Notes: generated by a model not told the origin, from the letters alone. Shown: positions 17,233 through 26,022, counted from the first letter of the stretch. The stretch is DNA of 64,000 nt from Streptomyces spiroverticillatus (GCA_014650415.1 BMUX01000016.1:169038-233037), one strand, 5' to 3'. Numbers and translations: made by a program.

Positions 17233-17514
17233 ATGACCGCATCCCAGCAGCACCTCTTCGACGCCTACCGTGCCGCCCAGCAGGGCGCCCCGACCCCGCC
17301 CGCCCCCGGCCGGCACGACTGGCGGACCGTCCGCGAACTGCGCGACACCGTCCGCGACGACCTCCGCTTCCGCGCGGTCGTCGCCGAGCGGCCCGCCGGG
17401 TCGTACGTCCGGGCCGCCCTCGCGCGGGTCGTGACCCGTTTCCGTACGGTACGGAGCAGGCCCGCGACCCCTGCCGCACGGCCCGCCCGTACCCGTACCG
17501 CCGACTGCAACTAG
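17233..17514 (+). CDS. small basic protein, unknown
   Basis: 93 residues, rich in Arg and Ala, no membrane segment and no motif that I recognise (starts MTASQQHLFDAYRAAQQ). The start follows GTGAGGG at good spacing. Its TAG stop and the TAG of the convergent aldolase share the self-complementary CTAG at 17511-17514. It is divergent from the ArsR-type gene and may be under its control. Confidence 0.65.
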   Translation: MTASQQHLFDAYRAAQQGAPTPPAPGRHDWRTVRELRDTVRDDLRFRAVVAERPAGSYVRAALARVVTRFRTVRSRPATPAARPARTRTADCN

Positions 17515-18698
17515 CAGCCGGCAGCCAGCAACCAGCCGATACGGCCGAGGAAGCCGGCCAGCGCCTCCCGTACGTCCTCCGCGCTCCACTCCAGCCCCTG
17601 CGACGCCACCGTCACCTCGGTCACCGCCACCCCCGGAGGGCCCTCCGGGGCGGTGAACCACCGCTGGAACAGCGCCACTCCGCTCTCCTCCGCCTGCCGC
17701 ACCGCCGCCTCCGTCAGCGCGTCCGCGTCGTACGGCAGCCACACCTGGAACTGGTGCGTGTGCGGCACCTCGGGATGCACCCGGAACCACGGCGTCCCCG
17801 CCTCCCGGAAACCCTCCTCCAGCGCCTGCGCCACCACCTTCGCGTGCGCCACGTACTCGGGCAGCCGGGGCAGCGCCTGCTCCAGGCCGATCAGCGCGCT
17901 CAGTGCCGCCGGGTACTGCTGGAACAGGGTGCCCCCGTAGCGGTGCCGCCAGGTGCGCGCCTCGTCGACCAGCGTCGCGGGACCCGCGAGCACCGCACCG
18001 GACATCCCTTCCAGCGACTTGTAGAACGACACGTACACCGTGTCGGCGAGCGCCGCGATCTCCTCAAGAGGGCGCTCGAAATGCCCGGTGCACTCCCACA
18101 GCCGTGCCCCGTCGAAATGCACCACCGCGTCCCGCTCCCGGGCCGCCTCCACCACCTCCGTCAGCTCCTCCCACGACGGGAGGACGAAACCGGCCTCCCG
18201 CAGCGGCAGTTCGAGCATCAGCGTGCCGAAGGGCTCCTCGAAATCGCGCACCTCGTCGGCGTTCGGCAGCCGCGGCTCGCCGGTCGGGTGCACGGTGCGC
18301 AAACCGCTCACCTCATGGAAGGCGTTGCGTTCGTGCAGCTCCGGGTGCGCGCGGGGGTGCAGGGCGACGGTGTTGTTCCCGGTGCGCGCCGCCCAGCACC
18401 GGAGCGCGATCTGCTGCGCCATGGTGCCGGTGGGGAAGAACACGGCGGCCTCCTTGCCCAGCAGCCGTGCGGTGCGCCGCTCCAGCTCCGCCACGACGCC
18501 GTCGCCGTAGATGTCGGCGCCGGCGTCGAGGTCGTACACACTGCCCGCGTGGGCGCTCAGGTGTGCCAGCTGCTCCCCGATCCGGTGCTGGGCGGAGTGC
18601 CGGGCGAGCACCCTCTTGGCGCTGTGGAAGGCCGCGCGCCTGCGCTCCTGCGGGTCCGTGTCCGGGGCCGTGCTCGCGTCGTTCGCTTCGTCGCTCAT
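17511..18698 (-). CDS. low-specificity L-threonine aldolase family (PLP enzyme)
   Basis: 395 residues of the beta-eliminating lyase superfamily. Conserved: AVFFPTGTMAQQIALR, the HPRAH segment, VVHFDGARLWE, and the PLP lysine in VYVSFYKSLEGMSGAVL. Threonine aldolases split threonine into glycine and acetaldehyde; related proteins act on other beta-hydroxy amino acids. The N-terminal 60 residues (ERRRAAFHSAKRVLARHS) are longer than in the shortest family members. The open frame continues upstream over the DUF2520 gene, but MSDEAND is the first sensible start before the divergent promoter. Confidence 0.92.
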   Translation of the reverse strand: MSDEANDASTAPDTDPQERRRAAFHSAKRVLARHSAQHRIGEQLAHLSAHAGSVYDLDAGADIYGDGVVAELERRTARLLGKEAAVFFPTGTMAQQIALRCWAARTGNNTVALHPRAHPELHERNAFHEVSGLRTVHPTGEPRLPNADEVRDFEEPFGTLMLELPLREAGFVLPSWEELTEVVEAARERDAVVHFDGARLWECTGHFERPLEEIAALADTVYVSFYKSLEGMSGAVLAGPATLVDEARTWRHRYGGTLFQQYPAALSALIGLEQALPRLPEYVAHAKVVAQALEEGFREAGTPWFRVHPEVPHTHQFQVWLPYDADALTEAAVRQAEESGVALFQRWFTAPEGPPGVAVTEVTVASQGLEWSAEDVREALAGFLGRIGWLLAAGC

Positions 18699-18857
18699 CC
18701 GCCGATGATCGCGTACGTCGCGCAAGGGCGTCACCGGGGTTTTCCACCGCCTGTGGACAGGGAACGGCTCACCCAGAGAGGGGCCCGAAACGCTGGCGTA
18801 GCATGACGAGCAATCGTCCGGTACCCCCTGCGGACTGGAACGGAAGGCCGTTTCCGC

Positions 18858-19778
18858 GTGAACCCAACTCCCCATTTTGGCTCTCCCGACCCCGCCGACC
18901 GACCCGCCCGGCTCACCGTCGGCGTCGTCGGAGCGGGCCGCGTCGGCTCCGCCCTCGCCGCCGCCCTGCGCCAGGCGGGACACCGCCCGGTCGCCGCCTC
19001 CGGTGTCTCCGACGCCTCCGTGCGCCGCGCCGCCACCCTGCTGCCCGAGGTCCCCCTGGTCACCCCCGCCGAGGTGCTGGCCCGCGCCGACCTCGTCCTG
19101 CTGACCGTCCCCGACGACGCCCTGCCCGGCCTCGTCGAGGGCCTCGCCGACACCGGTGCGATCCGCCCCGGCCAGCTCCTGGTGCACACCTCCGGGCGGT
19201 ACGGAACGGACGTCCTGACCCCCGCCCTGCGCGCCGGGGCGCTGCCGCTGGCCCTGCACCCGGTGATGACCTTCACCGGCACCTCCGTGGACGTCCAGCG
19301 CCTCGCCGGGTGCTCCTTCGGGATCACCGCCCCCGAGGAGCTGCGGCTCGCCGCCGAGGCCCTGGTCATCGAGATGGGCGGCGAGCCCGAGTGGATCGCC
19401 GAAGAAGCCCGCCCGCTCTACCACGCGGCCCTCGCCCTCGGCGCGAACCACCTGGTCACCCTGGTCGCCCAGTCCATGGAACTGCTCCGCACCGCAGGCG
19501 TCGAGGCCCCCGACCGGATGCTCGGCCCGCTCCTGGGCGCCGCCCTGGACAACGCCCTGCGCTCCGGCGACGCTGCCCTCACCGGGCCCGTCGCACGCGG
19601 CGACGCGGGCACCGTCGCCGCGCACGTCTCCGAACTGCGCAAGCACGCCCCGCAGACCGTCGCCGGCTACCTCGCGATGGCCCGCACCACCGCCGACCGC
19701 GCCCTCGCGCACGGCCTCCTCAAGCCCGAACTCGCCGAAGACCTGCTGGGCGTCCTGGCCGAAGGGGACCTGCGATGA
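18858..19778 (+). CDS. Rossmann-like plus DUF2520 domain dehydrogenase-like protein
   Basis: 306 residues. The NAD(P) loop VGVVGAGRVGSALAAALRQAGH begins at about residue 20, followed by VLLTVPDDAL. The C-terminal half (YHAALALGANHLVTLVAQSMELL and so on) is the DUF2520 helical domain. The fold resembles ketopantoate reductase, and the gene overlaps panC by four bases (ATGA), so it may supply pantoate for PanC; this is inference from context. First gene of a five-gene operon; the GTG start has no obvious Shine-Dalgarno site. Confidence 0.9.
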   Translation: MNPTPHFGSPDPADRPARLTVGVVGAGRVGSALAAALRQAGHRPVAASGVSDASVRRAATLLPEVPLVTPAEVLARADLVLLTVPDDALPGLVEGLADTGAIRPGQLLVHTSGRYGTDVLTPALRAGALPLALHPVMTFTGTSVDVQRLAGCSFGITAPEELRLAAEALVIEMGGEPEWIAEEARPLYHAALALGANHLVTLVAQSMELLRTAGVEAPDRMLGPLLGAALDNALRSGDAALTGPVARGDAGTVAAHVSELRKHAPQTVAGYLAMARTTADRALAHGLLKPELAEDLLGVLAEGDLR

Positions 19779-20698
19779 CCGTTCTCGTCCGTACGGCCAC
19801 CGAACTGGCCGCACTCGCGCGCACCGGCCGCCGCTGCGTCGTCATGACCATGGGCGCCCTGCACGACGGGCACGCCACCTTGATCCGTACCGCCAGGGAG
19901 CGCGCGGGAGCCGAGGGCCAGGTCATCGTCACCGTCTTCGTCAACCCCCTCCAGTTCGGCGCGAACGAGGACCTCGACCGCTACCCGCGCACCCTGGACG
20001 CCGACTTCGCCCTCGCCCGGGAGGCGGGCGCGGACGCCGTGTTCGCCCCCGCCGTCGACGAGGTCTACCCCGGCGGCGACCCCCAGGTGCGGCTGTCCGC
20101 CGGACCCATGGGCGAACGCCTCGAAGGCGCCACCAGGCCCGGGCACTTCGACGGCATGCTCACCGTCGTCGCCAAGCTGCTCCACCTGACCGCGCCCGAC
20201 CTGGCCTTCTTCGGCCAGAAGGACGCCCAGCAACTCGCCCTGATCCGGCGCATGGTCCTCGACCTGAACTTCCCCGTCGAGATCGTCGCCGTACCTACTG
20301 TGCGCGAGGCCGACGGCCTGGCCCGCTCCAGCAGAAACCGCTACCTGTCACCGCAGGAGCGCACGGCCGCCCTCGCACTGTCGCAGGCACTGTTCGCGGG
20401 TGCGCGCGAGACGACTCCCACAGCGGTACGGGAAACCGCGCACCGTCTCCTCAAAGAGGCACCGGGACTGGAGCTCGACTACGTGGCACTGGTGGACCCC
20501 TCCGACTTCACCGACGCCGGTGACGGGCACCAGGGCGACGCGGTCCTCGCCGTCGCCGCCCGGGTCGGCTCCACCCGGCTCATCGACAACCTGCCGCTGA
20601 CCTTCGGCGACGTACCGCAGGACGCCCCAGACGTACCGCAGGACGACACCGACGTACCGCAGCACTCGCAGCAGCACACCCCTGGAGCAGCACCGTGA
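19775..20698 (+). CDS. panC: pantoate-beta-alanine ligase
   Basis: 307 residues. Joins pantoate and beta-alanine with ATP to make pantothenate in the cytoplasm. Motifs: TMGALHDGHATLI (HIGH-like ATP site), NPLQFGANEDLDRYPR, RPGHFDGMLTVVAKLL, LAFFGQKDAQQLALIRRM and RSSRNRYLSPQER. The last 30 residues are an unusual tail with a repeated DVPQD unit, encoded by near-identical tandem repeats at about 20610-20660, beyond the end of normal PanC. It overlaps its upstream and downstream neighbours by four bases each. Confidence 0.97.
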   Translation: MTVLVRTATELAALARTGRRCVVMTMGALHDGHATLIRTARERAGAEGQVIVTVFVNPLQFGANEDLDRYPRTLDADFALAREAGADAVFAPAVDEVYPGGDPQVRLSAGPMGERLEGATRPGHFDGMLTVVAKLLHLTAPDLAFFGQKDAQQLALIRRMVLDLNFPVEIVAVPTVREADGLARSSRNRYLSPQERTAALALSQALFAGARETTPTAVRETAHRLLKEAPGLELDYVALVDPSDFTDAGDGHQGDAVLAVAARVGSTRLIDNLPLTFGDVPQDAPDVPQDDTDVPQHSQQHTPGAAP

Positions 20699-22395
20699 CC
20701 GGCATACGTCTCGCCGCCCCCGCCCCCGGCTGGTCCATCGACGCCGACGTCGTGATCGTTGGCTCCGGCGTCGCGGGCCTCACCTGCGCCCTGCGCTGCA
20801 CCGCCGCGGGCCTGCGCACCGTCGTCGTCACCAAGGCCCGCCTGGACGACGGCTCCACCCGCTGGGCACAGGGCGGCATCGCCGCCGCCCTCGGCGACGG
20901 CGACACCCCCGAACAGCACCTGGACGACACCCTGGTCGCCGGCGCCGGTCTCTGCGACGAGACAGCCGTACGCACCCTGGTCACCGAAGGCCCCGACGCC
21001 GTACGGCGGTTGATCGCCACCGGGGCGCACTTCGACACCGACCCCGACAGCGGTGCCATCCAGCTCACCCGCGAAGGCGGCCACCACCGCCGGCGCATCG
21101 CGCACGCGGGAGGTGACGCCACCGGTGCGGAGATCTCCCGCGCACTGGTGGACGCCGTGCGCGCACAGGCGGTGGAGTTCATCGAGAACGCCCTCGTCCT
21201 CGACCTCCTGCGCGACGCACAGGGGCACACCGCCGGTGTCACCCTGCACGTCATGGGCGAGGGCCAGCACGACGGCGTCGGCGCGGTCAACGCCCCCGCC
21301 GTCGTCCTCGCCACCGGCGGCATGGGCCAGGTGTTCGCCGCCACCACCAACCCCGCCGTCTCCACCGGCGACGGTGTCGCGCTCGCCCTGCGCGCGGGCG
21401 CGGAGGTCTCCGACCTCGAATTCGTCCAGTTCCACCCGACGGTGCTCTTCCTGGGCGCGGGCGCGGAGGGCCAGCAGCCGCTGGTGTCCGAAGCGGTGCG
21501 CGGCGAGGGCGCGCACCTCGTCGACGCCGACGGCGTGCGCTTCATGCTCGGCCAGCACGAACTCGCCGAACTCGCCCCCCGCGACATCGTCGCCAAGGCG
21601 ATCATGCGCCGGATGCAGGAGCAGGGCGCCGCCCACATGTACCTGGACGGGCGGCACTTCGGCGCGGACATGTGGGAGAACCGCTTCCCGACCATCCTGG
21701 CCGCCTGCCGCTCCCACGGCATCGACCCGGTGACCGAGCCGATCCCGGTGGCCCCGGCCGCGCACTACGCCTCCGGCGGCATCCGCACCGACCTGCACGG
21801 CCGCACCACCGTGCCCGGCCTGTACGCGTGCGGCGAGGTCGCCTGCACCGGTGTGCACGGCGCGAACCGGCTCGCCTCCAACTCCCTCCTGGAGGGACTG
21901 GTGTTCGCCGAGCGCATCGCCGCCGACCTCGTCGAGGCCGCCGGCCGTACCCCCGGTGTCCCCACCGAACCCGCCACCGTCCTCCCGCTCATCGCCCCCG
22001 ACGCCCGCCACGGCATCCAGCAGACGATGTCGCAGGGCGCGGGCGTCCTGCGCTCGGCCCAGAGCCTGGGCGACGCCGCGGACGCCCTGGAGGCCGTGCA
22101 CCTGGGCGCCCGGCACGACGCCGCAGGTTCCGGCAAGTCCGCCGAACCCGGCGTCGAGTCCTGGGAGACCACGAACCTGCTGTGCGTCTCGCGCGTACTG
22201 GTCGCCGCCGCCCAGGAGCGCGAGGAGACCCGCGGCTGCCACTGGCGCGAGGACCACGCCGACCGCGACGACGCCCAGTGGCAGCGCCACCTCGTCGTAC
22301 GGCTCACCGACGACCACCGCCTGGTGGTGTGCCGGACCGACACCGCCGCATTCGAGCCCGTACAAGAAACCCTCCCGAAGGAGCAGCACCAGTGA
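20695..22395 (+). CDS. nadB: L-aspartate oxidase
   Basis: 566 residues. Oxidises L-aspartate to iminoaspartate, the first step of de novo NAD synthesis, using FAD. N-terminal DVVIVGSGVAGLTCALRC is the dinucleotide loop; then RWAQGGIAAAL, DLEFVQFHPTVLFL, AAHYASGGIRTDL, GVHGANRLASNSLLEGLVFAERIA. The GTG start overlaps the panC stop. The next enzyme, NadA, is not in the window, although NadC follows. Confidence 0.97.
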   Translation: MTGIRLAAPAPGWSIDADVVIVGSGVAGLTCALRCTAAGLRTVVVTKARLDDGSTRWAQGGIAAALGDGDTPEQHLDDTLVAGAGLCDETAVRTLVTEGPDAVRRLIATGAHFDTDPDSGAIQLTREGGHHRRRIAHAGGDATGAEISRALVDAVRAQAVEFIENALVLDLLRDAQGHTAGVTLHVMGEGQHDGVGAVNAPAVVLATGGMGQVFAATTNPAVSTGDGVALALRAGAEVSDLEFVQFHPTVLFLGAGAEGQQPLVSEAVRGEGAHLVDADGVRFMLGQHELAELAPRDIVAKAIMRRMQEQGAAHMYLDGRHFGADMWENRFPTILAACRSHGIDPVTEPIPVAPAAHYASGGIRTDLHGRTTVPGLYACGEVACTGVHGANRLASNSLLEGLVFAERIAADLVEAAGRTPGVPTEPATVLPLIAPDARHGIQQTMSQGAGVLRSAQSLGDAADALEAVHLGARHDAAGSGKSAEPGVESWETTNLLCVSRVLVAAAQEREETRGCHWREDHADRDDAQWQRHLVVRLTDDHRLVVCRTDTAAFEPVQETLPKEQHQ

Positions 22396-23414
22396 GCACC
22401 CCCGAGAACCCCCAGCTCCTCCCGCAGGCGGGCGGCTGCGGCGACGCCTGCGGCTGTTCCGGTGGAGCAGCCCCCCAGGAGGACGGCACGTACGACCTCT
22501 CCGACTGCGGCCTGGACCCCCACCTCGCCCAGCTCCTCCTGGACTGCGGCCTGGACCCCATCGAGGTCGAGGACATCGCCAACGTCGCCCTCGCCGAGGA
22601 CCTCGCGCACGGCGTCGACGTGACCACCGTGGCGACCGTCCCCGAAGAGGCCGTCGCCACCGGTGACTTCACCGCCCGCGAGGCGGGCACGGTCGCGGGC
22701 CTGCGCGTCGCCGAGACGGTGCTGTCCATCGTCTGCACCGAGGAGTTCGAGGTCGAGCGGCACGTCGAGGACGGCGACCGCGTGGAAGCCGGCCAGAAGC
22801 TCCTCACCGTCACCACCCGCACCCGCGACCTCCTGACGGCCGAACGCAGCGCCCTGAACCTCCTGTGCCGCCTCTCGGGCATCGCCACCGCCACGCGCGC
22901 CTGGGCGGACGTCCTGGAGGGCACCAACGCCAAGGTCCGCGACACCCGCAAGACCACCCCGGGCCTGCGCTCGCTGGAGAAGTTCGCGGTGCGCTGCGGC
23001 GGCGGCGTCAACCACCGCATGTCGCTCTCCGACGCCGCCCTGGTCAAGGACAACCACGTGGTGGCCGCCGGGGGAGTGGCCCAGGCCTTCAAGCTCGTAC
23101 GGGACGCCTTCCCGGACCTCGCCATCGAGGTCGAGGTCGACACCCTCGCGCAGGTCACCGAGGTCCTGGAGGCGGGCGCCGACCTGATCCTGCTGGACAA
23201 CTTCACCCCGGAGCAGACCGCCGAGGCCGTCGCCCTGGTCGCCGGCCGGGCCGCCCTGGAGTCCTCCGGCCGCCTCACCCTCGACACCGCGCGCGCGTAC
23301 GCCGACACGGGCGTCGACTACCTCGCCGTGGGCGCGCTCACGCACTCCTCGCCGATCCTCGACATCGGCCTGGACCTGCGCGAGGCGCACACCGACACCG
23401 GGGTCGGCGTCTGA
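22392..23414 (+). CDS. nadC: nicotinate-nucleotide pyrophosphorylase (quinolinate phosphoribosyltransferase)
   Basis: 340 residues. Converts quinolinate and PRPP to nicotinate mononucleotide. Motifs: ALAEDLAHGVDVTT, ERSALNLLCRLSGIATATRAW, VRDTRKTTPGLRSLEKFAVRCGGGVNHRM, LVKDNHV, and VDYLAVGALTHSSPILDIGLD at the end. The first 35 residues form an extra N-terminal extension with a CGDACGC cluster that typical NadC lacks, which may bind metal. GTG start overlaps nadB by four bases. Confidence 0.96.
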   Translation: MSTPENPQLLPQAGGCGDACGCSGGAAPQEDGTYDLSDCGLDPHLAQLLLDCGLDPIEVEDIANVALAEDLAHGVDVTTVATVPEEAVATGDFTAREAGTVAGLRVAETVLSIVCTEEFEVERHVEDGDRVEAGQKLLTVTTRTRDLLTAERSALNLLCRLSGIATATRAWADVLEGTNAKVRDTRKTTPGLRSLEKFAVRCGGGVNHRMSLSDAALVKDNHVVAAGGVAQAFKLVRDAFPDLAIEVEVDTLAQVTEVLEAGADLILLDNFTPEQTAEAVALVAGRAALESSGRLTLDTARAYADTGVDYLAVGALTHSSPILDIGLDLREAHTDTGVGV

Positions 23415-24214
23415 TGCTCCTCACCATCGACGTCGGCAACACCCACACCGTCCTCGGCCTGTTCGACGGCGAGGAGATCGTCGAGCACTGGCGCATCTCC
23501 ACCGACCCCCGCCGCACCGCCGACGAACTGGCCGTGCTGCTCCAGGGGTTGATGGGCATGCACCCCATGCTCGGCAACGAACTGGGCGACGGCATCGAGG
23601 GCATCGCCATCTGCGCCACCGTCCCCTCGGTCCTGCACGAGCTGCGCGAGGTCACCCGCCGCTACTACGGCGACGTCCCCGCCATCCTGGTGGAGCCGGG
23701 CGTCAAGACCGGTGTGCCGATCCTCATGGACAACCCCAAGGAGGTCGGCGCGGACCGCATCGTCAACGCGGTCGCCGCCGTCGAGCTGTACGGCGGCCCG
23801 GCGATCGTCGTCGACTTCGGTACGGCCACCACCTTCGACGCGGTCTCCGCCAAGGGCGAGTACGTCGGCGGCGTCATCGCCCCCGGCATCGAGATCTCGG
23901 TGGACGCCCTCGGCGTCAAGGGCGCCCAGCTCCGCAAGATCGAGCTGGCCCGCCCGCGCAGCGTCATCGGCAAGAACACCGTCGAGGCCATGCAGTCGGG
24001 CATCGTGTACGGATTCGCCGGGCAGGTCGACGGGGTCGTCGCCCGCATGGCCCGCGAACTCTCCCCGCAGGACCCGGACGACGTCACCGTCATCGCCACC
24101 GGCGGCCTCGCCCCGATCATCCTCGGCGAGGCCACCGCGGTCGACGAGCACGAGCCCTGGCTCACGCTGATCGGCCTGCGCCTGGTGTACGAGCGCAACA
24201 TCGCCCGTATGTGA
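23414..24214 (+). CDS. coaX: type III pantothenate kinase
   Basis: 266 residues. Phosphorylates pantothenate, the first step from vitamin B5 to CoA, using ATP. It has the ASKHA-fold motifs LLTIDVGNTHTVLGLFDG (P-loop equivalent), VGADRIVNAVAA, VVDFGTATTFDAVS and VIATGGLAPII. The ATG shares one base with the nadC stop (TGATG), so it is the last gene of the pan-nad operon. Hairpin at 24254-24286 probably ends the operon. Confidence 0.96.
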   Translation: MLLTIDVGNTHTVLGLFDGEEIVEHWRISTDPRRTADELAVLLQGLMGMHPMLGNELGDGIEGIAICATVPSVLHELREVTRRYYGDVPAILVEPGVKTGVPILMDNPKEVGADRIVNAVAAVELYGGPAIVVDFGTATTFDAVSAKGEYVGGVIAPGIEISVDALGVKGAQLRKIELARPRSVIGKNTVEAMQSGIVYGFAGQVDGVVARMARELSPQDPDDVTVIATGGLAPIILGEATAVDEHEPWLTLIGLRLVYERNIARM

Positions 24215-24253
24215 GCCGGCTGCGCCCCGGCCGTGAGCCGACGGCGGTCCGAC

Positions 24254-24286
24254 GCCCCCGGGACTTCCCCGCGAAGCCCCGGGGGC
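24254..24286 (+). terminator. terminator after coaX
   Basis: Nine-base GC stem (24254-24262 with 24278-24286) and a 15-base loop, 40 bases after the coaX stop. Only a short T-containing tail follows. Confidence 0.65.
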
Positions 24287-24617
24287 TTCCGCTTGTAAGG
24301 GAGCCGCGCAGCCCGCCCGCCCCTGTGCAACCCCCGCCCGCTCCTGCGGGTCGTACTCCGCATGGACCGCCGGACGCTCTTCCGCAGTACTTACTGTGCG
24401 AGGCCCCGCGCAACAGCGGCGACCGCAGCCGCCCGTCGGCAACGGCGGCCCCGACCCCGACCCGGCGAACAACTCCGCCCCGATCCGCGTCGAGGTCCTC
24501 CGGTGACCGCCGGATCGCGTCGAGGCCGCCCGACGGCCGTCCGTGCATTCCGCCCGGCAACGCGCCACCGATCACCCGATAAACGAAATTTGTCCGCTTA
24601 GCACTTAAAGTCACCAC
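24287..24617. other. non-coding region upstream of an unknown gene
   Basis: About 330 bases with no gene that I can support. A 79-codon Arg-rich frame is most likely chance. The last 40 bases are AT-richer (GATAAACGAAATTTGTCC, then TAAAGT at 24606-24611, six bases before the ATG at 24618) and probably hold the promoter of the next gene. Confidence 0.5.
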
Positions 24618-25238
24618 ATGCCCACGCCATACGGTTCCCGCGGCGGCATGGCGTTCAGCGCAGACGAACTGCGTGTGCTCCGGCGCGCCCTCGCCCTCGC
24701 CCTCCACCCCGCCCCCCTTCCCTCCGACGAGGTGCGCGAGTGCCTGCGCCTGGCGGAGTCCGTCGACGAGGCCATCCGCGAGGCGGGCAGGCTGCGCGCC
24801 TTCCTGCTCGCCGACCTCGCCCGCTACCGGGCCGCCCTCCCCGGCTCCGCCACCGGCTACCTGGAGCTCCTCCAGGACGCCCTGGCGGCCGGCTACCGCC
24901 CCCAGCCCGACGACCTTGCCGCCCTGCGCAACCTGCGCAAGCTCCCGCTCGCCGCGGCCCTCCTCGGCCGCTGCCAGGGCATCGCGGAGCGTTCGGTACG
25001 GGCCAGGCTCGCCCGTACGAGCACTCCCTCGGTCACCCCCGCCGCCCCCGCACCCCGCACCCGCCTCACCGCCCTCCCGGGCGGCCGCGCCGACACCGGA
25101 CCGGTGCGGCCCGCCGCCCCCAAGGAACCGGCACCGGCCGACACCCCCTCGCGGGGCCGCCCGATGCCCACCCCCTCCGAGGCCTTCCCGCCCCGCAAGC
25201 GGCCCGCGCCCCCCGGGGAACGACGCGAAGCGAGCTAG
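24618..25238 (+). CDS. conserved hypothetical protein
   Basis: 206 residues, unknown function. Residues 10-130 are a helical region (FSADELRVLRRALALALHP, VRECLRLAESVDEAIREAGRLRAFLLADLARYRAALPG, GYLELLQDALAAGYRPQPDDLAALRNLRKLP). The tail is Pro/Ala/Arg-rich and probably disordered. No membrane segment. MAFSADEL, 30 bases downstream, is an alternative start; neither has a strong Shine-Dalgarno site. TAAAGT six bases before the first ATG favours the longer form as a leaderless product. Confidence 0.75.
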   Translation: MPTPYGSRGGMAFSADELRVLRRALALALHPAPLPSDEVRECLRLAESVDEAIREAGRLRAFLLADLARYRAALPGSATGYLELLQDALAAGYRPQPDDLAALRNLRKLPLAAALLGRCQGIAERSVRARLARTSTPSVTPAAPAPRTRLTALPGGRADTGPVRPAAPKEPAPADTPSRGRPMPTPSEAFPPRKRPAPPGERREAS

Positions 25239-25251
25239 CTACTCTGGAGGC

Positions 25252-25446
25252 ATGGACTATGTCTCCGCGCTTCTGCCCCCGGTGGTGATGGCCGCCTTCT
25301 TCATCGGTCTCGTCGTGACGATCGTCAAGACGCAGGGCGGCGCCAACAAGACCAAGGAAGACCGCATCGCCGACGCCGCCGTCGCGGCCACCACGGCTCC
25401 CGGCCGGCCCGTCGACACCACGGCGAAGCGCGACAGCGACAGCTAG
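25252..25446 (+). CDS. small single-pass membrane protein
   Basis: 64 residues. One membrane helix near the N terminus (LLPPVVMAAFFIGLVVTIVK) followed by a charged soluble tail. GGAGG sits just before the ATG, so it is a good translation start. It lies 13 bases after the preceding gene and probably shares its transcript. Function unknown. Confidence 0.75.
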   Translation: MDYVSALLPPVVMAAFFIGLVVTIVKTQGGANKTKEDRIADAAVAATTAPGRPVDTTAKRDSDS

Positions 25447-25465
25447 ACCGTCAGCAGACGCACCG

Positions 25466-25513
25466 AAGAGGGGCGTGCGATCCGGAACTCACCGGACCGC
25501 ACGCCCCTCTTTT
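25466..25513 (+). terminator. strong terminator after the small membrane protein
   Basis: Fourteen-base stem (25466-25479 with 25498-25511) followed by TTTT and containing an inner stem interrupted by one mismatch. It ends the transcript of the two unknown genes and isolates the BlaI gene. Confidence 0.85.
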
Positions 25514-25534
25514 CCTGCGCCCCGCCCGAATAGC

Positions 25535-25546
25535 CAGGAATTCCTG
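25535..25546. promoter_or_regulatory. palindrome at the BlaI promoter
   Basis: CAGGAATTCCTG is a perfect 12-base palindrome. It overlaps the expected -35 position of a promoter whose -10 would be TAGGGT (25558-25563), six bases before the GTG start of the BlaI gene. A protein bound here would block that promoter. Confidence 0.5.
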
Positions 25547-25569
25547 ATATCTCCCACTAGGGTGGCGCT

Positions 25570-26013
25570 GTGCCACGCCGATTGGGAGAGCTGGAAGACG
25601 CCGTCATGACGCGCGTGTGGCAGTGGAACCGTCCGGTCACCGTGCGGGAAGTCCTCGAAGATCTTCAGAAGGACCGTTCCATCGCCTACACCACCGTGAT
25701 GACCGTAATGGACAATCTCCATCAGAAGGGCTGGGTGCGCAGGGAAGTCGACGGCAGGGCCTATCGATATACCTCGGTCTCCACGCGCGCCGCCTACTCG
25801 GCCGCACTGATGAACGAAGCCTGGTCGACCAGTGACAACCCGGCGGCCGCCCTTGTCGCGTTCTTCGGGATGATGTCCGCCGAGCAGCGCGAAGCACTTC
25901 AGGACGCGATGCGCGTCGTGCGGCGCGACGACGACACGGAAGATTCGGCTCCAGTCCCGGATGTCCCGGAAACGGAACTCCCCAGTGAGGGTGCGAACCC
26001 GACGGGGCGATAG
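25570..26013 (+). CDS. BlaI/MecI/CopY-family transcriptional regulator
   Basis: 147 residues. Winged helix: LGELEDAVMTRVWQWNRPVTVREVLEDLQKDRSIAYTTVMTVMDNLHQKGWVRREVDGRAYRYT, with the TTVMT recognition helix typical of BlaI. Family members are dimeric repressors removed by a membrane protease (BlaR1) or by metal. No M56/BlaR1-type protease gene is adjacent, so this copy is orphan in the window. The GTG start lacks a ribosome binding site and fits a leaderless transcript. Confidence 0.93.
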   Translation: MPRRLGELEDAVMTRVWQWNRPVTVREVLEDLQKDRSIAYTTVMTVMDNLHQKGWVRREVDGRAYRYTSVSTRAAYSAALMNEAWSTSDNPAAALVAFFGMMSAEQREALQDAMRVVRRDDDTEDSAPVPDVPETELPSEGANPTGR

Positions 26014-26022
26014 CGTCCGGAC

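Noticed and set aside
17511..19814. 767-codon minus frame including the threonine aldolase
   Set aside because: Upstream part lies antisense to the DUF2520 gene; the aldolase starts at 18698.
24362..24601. 79-codon Arg-rich frame upstream of the 24618 gene
   Set aside because: Composition is that of chance high-GC frames, with no Shine-Dalgarno site and no known domain.
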